DNA of 64,000 bases from Neurospora intermedia (lineage: Eukaryota; Ascomycota; Sordariomycetes; Sordariales; Sordariaceae). The first letter of the stretch is position 1, and every line of letters begins with the position of its first letter. The stretch is from assembly GCA_037102815.1 (NCBI GenBank), contig BTPP01000003.1:2356001-2420000 (forward strand), written 5' to 3'. The translations under genes were made by a program, and so were the position numbers. Of the stretch, positions 48,901 through 59,335 are shown in pieces. The notes beneath the pieces are model-generated. The model saw only the letters and a program-made list of their open reading frames with translations. It searched no databases and was not told the origin of the DNA.

Positions 48901-50300
48901 AATAAAGACCTTAACTAATAATAATCAATCTAAAATCTTTTAAATAAAGAGTAATACCGTCCGATTTTTCTTTATAATTTTATTTAATACTCTAAAATCG
49001 ACGTAGAGCCTTAATTTTCTATTTTTCTTTAGAATAAAAATAATAGGGGCGCCCGCTAGGCTAATAGAAGGACGAATCTATCCTTTTTAAAGTACTTCTA
49101 CTAATTACTCGTATAATATTTCTAACTCTTTAACATTTAATATATAAATCGATCCTTAAGGCGCTAACTCCCCTTTAATTAAATTAATATAATATTTTAA
49201 CCGGTCGTATTGGGGTAAGGGTATAGCTGAAGTTTCGAATACCGACCGGAATTTTTTATATTCCAACGGGAAAATCGGCTCAAAAACGGTAGGTTCGCCT
49301 TCTATTTCCTTTAATAATTCTAAGGATTATAGTAGTATTAATTCTGCGGGGGGTATTAAAGTAGGGTAAATACCGTTGAATGTTACCCGAAAGACTTTTA
49401 TTAGAAAAGTAGGGACTAGAAGTATTTCGGCCGATTCTAGTATAACGGATAGGATTATAAGTTCTAATACTAAGGAAGAGGGGATTTCGAATAGGATATT
49501 CGTATATATAAAAGGGCGGAAACCCTCTTCTACCTTTACTATTTCCTAAGAGTTTAATAGTAAAATTAAATCCTACTATAGCCCTACTAGGACGGTTGTA
49601 ATATTATATACTTCCTTTACTAGTATTATACTTAATATAAGATTGCCGGCTTTAATACAAAAACGAAACGACTATCGCTACTAATTAATATTAGGGTTCT
49701 ATTTATAAAACTAAGGGTAACTAAAGATGACTTCTACAACCAAAGATTTAATTATAATAAAAGTAATTCACTTTATTCGTTTAGTACTATAGGAGTTATA
49801 TATTTTAATAAGATAAGTAATTATACTATATATAAGAATAGGCCGAAGAAAGAAATTAATAAGATAATAGAATACCGGATTAATTTTTACGTTCGACGGA
49901 AGTAAATGCCTGCTAATTAAATTTAATTCCGCGCCCGAATCTATTAACCTTCGCATATTCTACTAATTTCTATAAATCTTTATTAATAACTTCGTTTCTA
50001 AATATAATTACAATCCACCTACATTATCCTAGGCGGTTGCAGCTACCGCTCTAGCCGTAATTAGTTTAATATTTACTCTATATAAAGGGGTACTTACGGG
50101 GATAGTACAATTCTATACTAAATAGCCGACCTGGCCGCAATTATAATACGTTCGGTTCTAGTACACTACTACAAAATAACCCGTTATATTATATTCGTAG
50201 TAAGTATTCGGTAGTTTCGGCTAGGTATAACAACTATATATATAACCTTTCTAGTAATAAAGGGAATAAATAAAATTAAAATTTATTTAAAAAACGGTAG
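45990..50300 (-). pseudogene. Pol of gypsy element 2 with chromodomain-like end, RIP-degraded
   Basis: On the minus strand, a zinc knuckle like C-x2-C-G-Q-x-G-x4-C lies near 50,130-50,170, with the first Cys and the His now Tyr. The protease motif LIDSGAELNLIS is at 49,768-49,956. RT follows at about 48,600-49,300. RNase H at 48,000-48,400 has YFDPVL and DALNFTIGAVL, then FFFKKKLLEEI. An integrase part at about 46,450-46,650 (FHTAIGKSPSELLFGYYLRG) is followed by a segment with W-G-E-V-I-D-I and D-L-L-K-E-Y near 46,000-46,200, like a chromodomain. Stops replace Gln and Trp codons throughout. Confidence 0.82.
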
Positions 50301-51504
50301 GGGGGCGACGGGGAAAATCGGAAGGGTTAATACTACAGGACAATTAAAAAGGGATATTCAAAGAGGAAATAAGAGGGTATAAAAATAAAGAAGACGGTAG
50401 AATATACTTTAAAAATATTTAGTTTTAGCAATGCAATACGGACAGTTCAATACTTTCTAAGCCTTCCAACCGTTCCGCGTACACTACTACTTCATTTATT
50501 ATATTAATACTAGCCGTCGAAAGGACGCTTTATTTAAAAAGGGGGTATAACCGGTTAATCTAAGTAACAACCCGAATATATTCCAATTAGTTGTACAATA
50601 GATTAAATTTTTTAATATAATAATAGTTATAGAAATTATAAACAGTTTCCAAAGTACTTTACTATATATATTCGAATTTATTAAGAGCGGATTATTTAAT
50701 AGCCTAAGTATTACTATTATATTCAATCTCCAAGAAAATACGGAGGTCGCTCTATATAAATATATTATAAATAGTATTATACCCGGGCTTACTATAGAGA
50801 GCTAATATATATTTAATTTATATATTCTTAGGATTACCCTCAATATAATTAATAACGAACGAAAGGGAAGTACAAGGGTACTCCTAAAAGTACGTATCGA
50901 TATTATAAAAGTAATTCTATAATTATAAGAAATTTTCGCCGGTAAATTTAGTAATATTATATTTAGAATAGTACTCAGTATAAGCTAGCGTAGCTACGGT
51001 TAATAAAGGGGTAATTATAGTAACAACCGCTAACGAAGGGGTAGTAAAGGGAGGTATAGTAGAAATACAAATTTAATTATAAAAGAAGTAATCCTAATAA
51101 CAGAACCTAGCGGGGATAGGGGGGTAATTTCCTACTAAATCTTATTTAGTAAAGCCTACGAAAGTAAATTAATCCTATTAGAATATATACAAAAGGAAAT
51201 AATTAAAGAAAAACTTAATTATAATAAATTAAGATTCGAATAATTATTATTTACGTACGAATTCATTAGTTTCTAAAATTTAGGGATACGAATAGGGAAC
51301 TTAGGACAATATAGGGGGGTAGTCTTCATTATTATTTTCTTCAACGGATTCTACAGTAGGCTAATATTACTACGAAGAAGGCGGAGGAAATTGAATCGTT
51401 TCAACCGTAATAACTACGGGGGTAATAGTACAAAAAGGACAAAGAATAGCTTCAGCGGTACGAGAGGTAGACCGGCCACTATATATATATATTTTAACAG
51501 TATC

Positions 51505-51529
51505 GGTTCAATTCCCGGAGGAAGAATTA
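51505..51529 (-). other. tRNA primer-binding site of element 2
   Basis: Six bases inside the 5' LTR, the plus strand reads ggttcaattcccggaggaag followed by aatta. This has the layout of a tRNA 3' end: T-loop TTCAATT, 3' T-stem CCCGG, a 7-base acceptor strand, a discriminator A, then TTA in place of CCA. Two C-to-T changes explain TTA. The minus strand would therefore have primed on a tRNA 3' end over about 25 bases. The tRNA identity was not determined. Confidence 0.75.
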
Positions 51530-51535
51530 TTAATT

Positions 51536-51875
51536 TATTAGGAACGTAAGCGAAAAGTAGGCTAAAATAACTATAATCGTAGCTATACGTAGGGGACAGT
51601 AAGTTAGGGGTTAATTTAAAAATATATTAATAGTTACCAACTATAATAAACTACGTTTCGTTGAACCTCTTTTATACCTATACAAATTCTATTTATCTAC
51701 TAATAAGCGTTGTAGAGTCCCGTACTAATCTAGCGCCCCAATACGGTACTGGATTATCCTTCCCACGAACCCGACCCAATATAGGCGCTACCGTTATTAG
51801 TCCGCCGCTTCGGCCGACGGAGCGGAGCAGCGACCGTTAGAGTGCTTCGGTGCGCAGGCTCTTCGCCTCCTAACA
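51536..51875 (-). repeat. 5' LTR of gypsy element 2
   Basis: Same length as the other LTR (340 bp). On the plus strand it starts TATTAGGAACG (TG changed to TA) and ends TCCTAACA. The middle keeps a GC-rich tract with ccgcttcggccgacggagcgg. Confidence 0.92.
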
Positions 51876-51880
51876 CTTAA

Positions 51881-54800
51881 CTTCTTTAATTTTATAATCT
51901 ATAGGGCCGCTAATATAGTATACAACATTTAGTTCTCTATCTTTCTCCTTATACGTATTTATTAAAACGTATTTATATTTTTTAATATATTTAAAGATTA
52001 TATTATGTAACGGGCAGACGAAATAGTAACGGTCGTAAGTTTTTTTAATAATAGGGATCCTAGAGAATAGTTATATAACTTCGCGCTTTATTATTTTAGG
52101 GGGTAAATATTATTTTACGTAACGCTTTTTTAATAAAATAGAATTAAACTCCTTAAAGTATTTATAATAAATTAATTCTCTATTATATACGTAATAAATA
52201 TTAATAATATTACTACTTAAATTAGAATCTTCTACGAATATAGCATCGTCTTACTCGGAAACTTCGTCCGGGCTTTCCTCCTTATCTTTAGTATTTTCAG
52301 TATAATAAGTTCAATTACCCATTCTACTATTTCTACCTCCTCTAATTTTATTATTACAACAATAATTTTAGCAATTATTACGTCGGTTAGGGCGTTATTT
52401 ATTATAGTAATTAAAGCGTCGGTTATTACAGCGATTAGTACGTCGGTTATTATATTAATCGTTATAATAATTAATATAGCGGTTATTATATTATAAATTA
52501 CAACTAGTATTTTTAAAATTATAGTTTCAATAGGGGTTATTACAAATTAAATTATTAGCGGTACAATTAATAAAACTTACAACGGTATAAGTAAATTTAG
52601 GTTAAATATAGAGGTATTTATCTTTAGCTATAAATATAAATAATTCTCTAATATCGTCGATCTCCGCTATATAGTCGGTTAAAAAACTTACCTTACAGGG
52701 AGGTCGTAAGAGTATTTTAACGTATATATCTATACTAATCCAAATATATATTGCAATACTATACTAATTATCCTCTATCTTTAAAAGTATACCTATAGCG
52801 CAAACTAGTCGCAACTTCTTTATAACATATATTGAAACTATATTCTCATTCGTTGCAACGTCCCTTAAAGTAATAATTCCCTAATTAAATTTGTATATAA
52901 TAATAACGGAGTCTAGCCTAAAGCGGGCAACTATACCGTTATATATACTATTAAATCCTCCGCTCCGTATTATACTATATTAATCGGATTTAAATTAGTT
53001 GTACTATTATAATAGTATTACTCCTTATAGGAATTAAGGAAATAGGCGGGCTAATTAACTTTTTACCTCTATTTTAAAAGTATTAAAATCCTCTATTATA
53101 AATATAAGGCGATTTATAAATATAATTACATCGGTATAAATAACGTTCTTATTATTTTAAATTATATTAAGGTTATTAAAATCGGAGTAATATAGGTTAA
53201 AGTAGCCGACTTCTTCCTTTTTAATTTTAATATAATCCTAAAAATAAACTCCGTAGAATCTAGCGGCGGGTTCGTTATTAAACGGAAATCCTCTTCCTCT
53301 TCTACTAAGCGGGAAGCCTCCTCCTCCTTTAAGGGGAAAGCCTCCTCTACTAGGTAGGAAGCCTCTTCTATTAAGCGAAAGACCTCCTCCGCCGGGCAGG
53401 AAGCTTCCTCTATTAAATAGGAAATTTCCTCTACTAGGCAAAGGTATTAGGGGAGGTATATTACTTAAATTACTAGTATTAGGATTTTTATTATTAGGGT
53501 CCCTTATAGCAATTGTAAGTCCAATAGCCTTATTTAAATAAGATATAAATATAGTTTACAATACAGTAATATAAGTATTAATATCCTTCTTTATTACTTC
53601 TATATCCTTCGCTATTTACTTAGAATTCTTTTTAAATTCTTCGAATATAACGTCGGCTATATAAATAAATATAATAATTAATTTATAGGTATTAAGGGTA
53701 GGGGTTAAAGACTAATAAAATTTTAATAAAGTTGGTATAAATCTTAATCCTTATAATTAAACGAAGATATATTAGAAGGGTATAGTATAAACGATAATTA
53801 GATTAATAAACAGAGCTTTAGGTGTATTCTACCCGTTTTTAACCGAGGGTTTAAAAGGTATAGCTTTATACATACCTAAGTTATTAATAAGGAAGGCGGA
53901 TTTAAAATTAATATTACTAATTAGAAAACTTCTAAAAATTATATATTTATACTAATCTTTAGCTAATACTGGACCGGGGGGTAATTTAACAAATTAAAGT
54001 AAAGGATTATTAGAAGAGGGCCTTCCAGCAGTAGGGGTATAATACTAAGTAATTACCTACTTTAAAGTTTTTTAAACTAATTTCGCCTTTAGGGGGCACA
54101 ATTCCTTATTTATAATAAATTTTAAATATATACCGGGGAAAAGGGGACGAAGGGTAGTATTTCTACTAAGTATTTTAATAATTAATAATAATTAATCCGT
54201 AATATACTTATTTAATTCGTTAGACTATTTAATTACTATTCTAAATATAGCGAAGTTTAATTATATTAAAGTAACTTTTCTACTAATTATATTAAAATTA
54301 ATACTAATTTAAATTACTTTATTACTTATTATCGCAATTTTTCCGTCGATAGCGTTAATTTTTGCCTAAATATTATTATTAGCTAATCGAATAATCTTAA
54401 AGCAATTATTTATAAAATTAATTAATCCTTTAATATTATAATTAACCGCAATCACCTAATTTAATAAAGCAGTAAAGTTACACCCTTATCGGTCGTTAAC
54501 GAAGGCTATTTTATCAATAAGGAATTATATAGTTTTAATATTTATTCTAAGGCGCTTTAGAATACTAGGACGTTCTAAACTAAATATAAATTCCTTTATT
54601 TTATATTTTAATTCGTCGGTTACTTCCGCGTCTTCCTCAATATAATTATATAAATTATCGCGGCCTATAATTATTAAATTACAATTATAACGTAAGGAGG
54701 GGCAGTTTTTAATAGGGCGGTATTTAACGTAAAACGCACTATTATTATTAAAACTTACTTCAAAAAGCGTATTAGGCTTACTTCCTTTAAATATACTCTT

Positions 54801-55140
54801 TACGAAATTTATAATATTCTTAATTTTAGAAGGAGAAATAGGTTTTTTTTTAGGAGCTTCCTTAGCCGTCGGTTCAGTAGGATTATTAGGGGTTATAAAG
54901 ATAAAGGCCGGTCTTATCGGTAATCCGTTAATTATTATTAATAGATTATTCAATATAGTAAAGATTATCTTAATTAGAAATACTATAGGGATTATTTTAT
55001 TAAGCGATATAGCGGGGAGTAATTACAGCTTTAGAAGTAAAAATAGGGGCTTAGGTAATAAAGAAAGCAATAGAGGTAATAGTAAATTCAACGGCTATTA
55101 GAATAGTTTAAGAGAGTTTTATTTAGGGCTAATCGAACTT
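51881..55140 (-). pseudogene. Gag region of gypsy element 1, RIP-degraded
   Basis: This resumes element 1 upstream of pol. A minus-strand frame of 142 codons at 54,525-54,953 has a basic Lys-rich centre (PTAKEAPKKKPISPSKIK). An Arg/Asn-rich stretch at 52,330-52,500 comes from a short repeat with cgtcggttattata. A Gly/Arg/Phe/Pro tract lies at 53,238-53,441. Such basic low-complexity regions are usual in the nucleocapsid part of Gag. No intact zinc knuckle was identified. Confidence 0.6.
53266..53445. repeat. 21-bp minisatellite inside gag of element 1
   Basis: About six to eight units of 21 bp (ggaagcctcctctactaggta and variants) keep the reading frame and encode a seven-residue Gly/Phe/Pro/Leu/Arg unit on the minus strand. 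Confidence 0.7.
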
Positions 55141-55888
55141 AATTGCTTCAAATCGGTCGTATTTAACTATTTAAAGTCGGTCGTATTTAATTATTTAACC
55201 TTATTAAATTAAACCGCTAAACCGGGAGGTAGTTAGATCGGTTTAGTAAAAGGCAATCTTTTACAAGTAGAGGGGTAATTCACTTGTCCGATAATAGTAC
55301 TATTATAATTAACTAGGCTATTAAAATTATTAGTAAAACGATTTTCTTATCGAAATAAATTATTATATATCAATATACTATCGGACGGATCATTGGGTAG
55401 GCTATAATTAACTATAATATTTAAAATTAACTTCCTAATTTATAATATACTAAATCGTAATCGCTAATAATAGTATTAAGAATAAAGATTTATACTTGGA
55501 AGGGAATATAAATAGGAAGTAAAAGTAGAAATACATTTAAGAGTCGAATAATTAGTAAACGGGATTACCCTTCGCATCGAAGCCTACAGGTATTCGGATT
55601 AGGATAGTACAATATTAAATACTCTAATCGATACGAACCGACGCGTAAGTAAATTAGTATAGTATAGTAGGGAAATATAGGGGGAAGGTACAAAGGAAGG
55701 ATAGAAGGGATTTAGAAATATAAAAGTAAGGATTATTATTATTTACAATTATAGGGTCGATATCGAGCGATATAGGGTCTTTACAATTAGAAATTCAAAG
55801 AGTTAGGGAATTAATTAGTTCACCTAATTAAAGGCTCTAATCGGATAGGTTTAATCTAGTTAATTAATTTTTAATTATAACTACTATT

Positions 55889-56190
55889 TAATACGGGTAA
55901 CCGGAGTGCTCTACAAATAATAGTATAATAATATTTGAAAGCGTTGTAAAAGATAATATAGAAGGAAGAAGTGGGAGTTAGAGGCTTATGCTGAAAGTGC
56001 GCCTCTTATGCAAGGCTCCTTTATCTTATTAGGGTATCTACCCTAACCTGCTAATTGGGTTAATACGCCCAGTGGGCGCCTTCCCCCGTCGGTAACCTTT
56101 ATGTACAACCATGTGGTTGGGCCAGTCACGTAACTAGCCACCACATGGATCTATCTAATCTATATATATAATAATTCACGTCCGGTATTA
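55889..56190 (-). repeat. 5' LTR of gypsy element 1
   Basis: Full-length match to 37,959-38,260, less mutated than that copy. It keeps the near-palindrome ccatgtggttgggccagt...actagccaccacatgg near 56,115-56,155. Confidence 0.88.
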
Positions 56191-57059
56191 TATGTCTAGT
56201 ATTAAGTAGTAAATAAAATAAAGTAAAGGAAGATATTATAAGAAGAAGGAAGGCTTTTAGCTAGCTATTTATATATAATAAATATACTATACTAAAAGAG
56301 CTTAAGTACGGGCTACGGGGTAGCCCGGGTACGGTAGTCTAAATACCTAGACTAGGCACGGTATAGTAAGGAAGCCTCTACGGCAGCCTAATTAATTTGG
56401 GCTGTTACAACTAGTCTAAACTATAGTATAGTACAGTAGGGTAATTTGAGGATTCTAGAAATTCCCCTATCACTTATAAACTACGACCTTTAGTGCGGAT
56501 CTTCTATATTACCGGGGCCTATAACAACGGCCGGGCAAGCTCTAAAAGCAAGGGCGTCTCAATACAACCTATAAAGAATAAAATTATTTAAAGGTTCTAC
56601 TTTCTAAATAAGAATTGTATCCTACTACTTAGTTCTAAGGTCTAATTTAATATATATTATAATAATAGTTAAGAATACTATCCCTCTTACCTCTATATAT
56701 TTGTATTACTAGCTCCCTCATATAACTTCCTTAATTTTGAACCCTTAATAAGTCTATTAATTTCTAGCTAAGATAAAAGATTCTGCTCATTAGGAAATTG
56801 TATAGTTCAAAGAATACAAGGAATATAATAGTTAAGAGAAAATTACGGCTATAATTGCACTTAAGATTAGGGTATTCTAAAAAGCTTAAATATAGTAAAA
56901 TACTGAAACTATAACTCAAAATGCAAATAATATTCAAAACTACTAAACTTTTATAAAATCTCTTAAAAAGAAGTTTAGAAGAAGATTATATAAGGTTAAA
57001 TAAGCTAACATATTCAAATCCTATATAAACCTTTTTGAAAGATGTTTATAATATTATAA
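56191..57059. other. AT-rich DNA, no gene recognised
   Basis: A GC-richer patch at 56,300-56,560 (with ggggtagcccgggtacgg) lies in AT-rich DNA. No terminal repeats or coding motifs were found. Confidence 0.5.
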
Positions 57060-57190
57060 GGCTAGCGCCCAGAATTAAAGACTCGGCTTTACTAAGTCTA
57101 CCAAGCCGGAACCGGCCGTATTAATAAAGATACGAGCCTCCTAGTTGGTTGGATCTATATATTTGCCCAGTCCGTACGGTCCTAGCGCCC
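57060..57190. mobile_element. Short dispersed repeat with 9-bp direct-repeat flanks
   Basis: A 111-bp core (57,071-57,181) is flanked by CTAGCGCCC at 57,062-57,070 and 57,182-57,190, like a 9-bp target duplication. The core matches, in reverse complement, the interrupted copy at 31,441-31,860. It has no coding capacity. A 9-bp duplication is typical of Mutator-like elements, but clear inverted repeats are lacking. Confidence 0.6.
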
Positions 57191-59335
57191 TATACAAAAC
57201 CTTCTCTAAACTATACCCTTCTAGTACAATCTTCCCTTTTACGCTCTTCGTTAAATATAGCATTTCAACTATTATACAATTACTCGCTATACCTTACTCT
57301 TACAAACCTATTACATATAGCTATTGAACTTTAAGTTACAATATTATTAAATATAGATTTTCTTAATAAAGATGTTAAATGTATAATGTATTTATAACAA
57401 CCCCAACCCTTAATACTATTGGATATAGTAAAGATAAACTAGAAAGTATATTGAAAAAATACCTTTTAGTACTTATATTTTTTTAAAGAAAACTCGAAAA
57501 AAAGTTTAAAATAATAGAAATAATTATTATTATTCAAACTATATTTCTTAAGACTTTACTAACACTCTTAGTAAACTAATATCTTTTTTCTTATAATATA
57601 AAAAAAGTAAGAAGCTAATATACTAATTACTAAGATAAACTTCTACCTTTTATTTATATTAAGAATTATTTGAGAATATTTACATTTGGTAGTAAAATGC
57701 ACTTTGGAACTATTGTAGTAAATATATTATATAGTGCATTGGAAGGTAGGGATAGTATTTTTTAACTTGAAGTTTACTTTATACTCTTTAATTTAAATAT
57801 ATAGAATTATAATACAATCCTAATAGCTATTATAAAGTACTCGAAATATATTTATGATATTATTCTATATATATTTTACTAATCCTTACTAATATTACTA
57901 ATCTTTATTTTTGTATTTTCTAATCTTATATATTGCTTTTTAATTTATAAATAGTTACTTTTATTATAAATTGCACTTGTAAAAGCACTTATTGTAGGGC
58001 AAAATAGGGTTAACAATCAACCCTATAATAAGTATTTTTTTAGGAGTATGTTAGTAAAAAGTAGAGAGAGAAAATAAGGAATAGTAATATTGAACTATAA
58101 TACTAAGCTTAAGTATAAGTCTATTTAAAATACTCTTACAACTTACACTTGTATATAACTTAAATAAAAGTAATTTGTATATAAACTACTTATATACAAC
58201 TTAAATTAAAGATATTATAGAGCTCGCCTACGTACCTTATACCTACTACTATTATATAGCAACTTATACAACTACTATAACTATTGTTACTACTAGTATA
58301 TTATCGGTAGCTAATTAGTTAGAGCGCTACCCACCGTAGGGAATAACTCGTCAAAATGGTTACTGGTCAGGTATGGTAATAACTGTCACTGTAATGAAAA
58401 AATGGGATTAGTAACAGCCATTTTTTCCACATGTAACTTACATACGGTAAAATTGGGCAAAAGATTAGCCAGTTCCATTAGATCTACGGTGTATAAGGCT
58501 CGATAAGCTGATAAGGTGTACGGGCCACTTACCGTCAGTTATACTGGAAATTTTCCGCGTAATAAAAAAATGGAATAGTAACGGCAATAATTATTCCCTA
58601 GTCTATAAGCTCACTAGTAATTACTTTTATAAAGCTAGTTCCATAAGCACTTAACTGTATTTTTTTTATTTTCTTTCTTTATATAATTATAAATATTTAC
58701 ATTTACTATCTACTCTTTACCTATAACAAGAAGACCTAAAATATACGGAATTTTATATATATTTTATAAGCATTCAATTATAATATACTAAATAATAAAG
58801 ATATAAATAATACAAAGAAATAAATAATAAAGATGGACCTAAGAGAATAATTGTATAAATCCTCTCTATTTTTTCAGATTTGAATATTATCTTCCAATTG
58901 GATTATATTAAAAAGTTCAAATTAACATATAATAAGAGCTTTTTATAAATTCCCTTTGCTAAAAACTAATCTATATAAAACATTTTTAGAAATTAGAATA
59001 ATAAATCTCAATATTAGCTCTCATAGGATAGCTATAATAGTATTGTTAATCTTTTATTATGATGAATAATCACTAAAATATAATTAAGAAAGTACAATCT
59101 TTAAAATTTTTAAGAAAAATGAAGACCTTTTAGTAATATTGTACTTATTTTATATTATATTAAAACAAAATAAAGAATATTATAGGAAGGTAAATACGCA
59201 AAATATAGAGAATAATTGTATCTATTATATTGAATTTCTACTTTTCTCCAAGTTAGGCTCAGACTGCCTTTAGTAGGTACAATTAGGTAGGGTGAGTGAA
59301 TGAGATTAGTTGAACGTCTAGTATAAGAGATTACT
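57191..59335. other. AT-rich intergenic DNA
   Basis: About 2.1 kb of AT-rich DNA with normal CpA/TpG content. It holds the tRNA-like segment at 58,300-58,370 and no gene. The last ~200 bp would hold the 3' UTR of the nine-exon gene. Confidence 0.5.
58300..58370 (+). pseudogene. tRNA-like segment, degenerate
   Basis: The word tagctaattagttagagcgc closely follows the D-arm and A-box of tRNAs. An anticodon-arm-like hairpin with loop cccaccg comes next. A weak B-box-like word (ctcgtcaaaatgg) follows at roughly the right place. The acceptor ends do not pair, so it is a decayed tRNA or the head of a tRNA-derived SINE. Confidence 0.3.

Larger units (their letters stand above)
42592..51875 (-). mobile_element. 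Ty3/gypsy chromovirus-type element 2, nested in element 1, RIP-degraded
   Basis: Two direct 340-bp LTRs bound 9,284 bp. The host element sequence CTTAA is present on both sides (42,587-42,591 and 51,876-51,880), an exact 5-bp target duplication. Pol is on the minus strand with domains in gypsy order and a chromodomain-like C-terminus. A tRNA primer-binding site and a polypurine tract lie at the expected ends. About 3 kb between integrase and 3' LTR carry tandem repeats rather than recognisable genes. Confidence 0.92.
37959..56190 (-). mobile_element. Ty3/gypsy LTR retrotransposon 1, split by a nested element, RIP-degraded
   Basis: Direct 302-bp LTRs (37,959-38,260 and 55,889-56,190) share long identical words such as gggtaaccggagtgctctac. 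Both end in TAATAC...GTATTA, which fits TG...CA ends after RIP. Flanks TATAT and TATGT fit a 5-bp target duplication with one G-to-A change. Without the insertion at 42,592-51,875 the element is about 8.9 kb. Pol is on the minus strand, in the gypsy order protease, RT, RNase H, integrase, so the right LTR is the 5' LTR. Confidence 0.88.

Noticed and set aside
56105-56160. Apparent compensatory evolution of an LTR hairpin (ccatgtgg/ccacatgg versus ctatatag/ctatatag in the other LTR).
   Set aside because: Every change is CA to TA or TG to TA. RIP acting on both strands gives the same paired outcome without any selection for structure.
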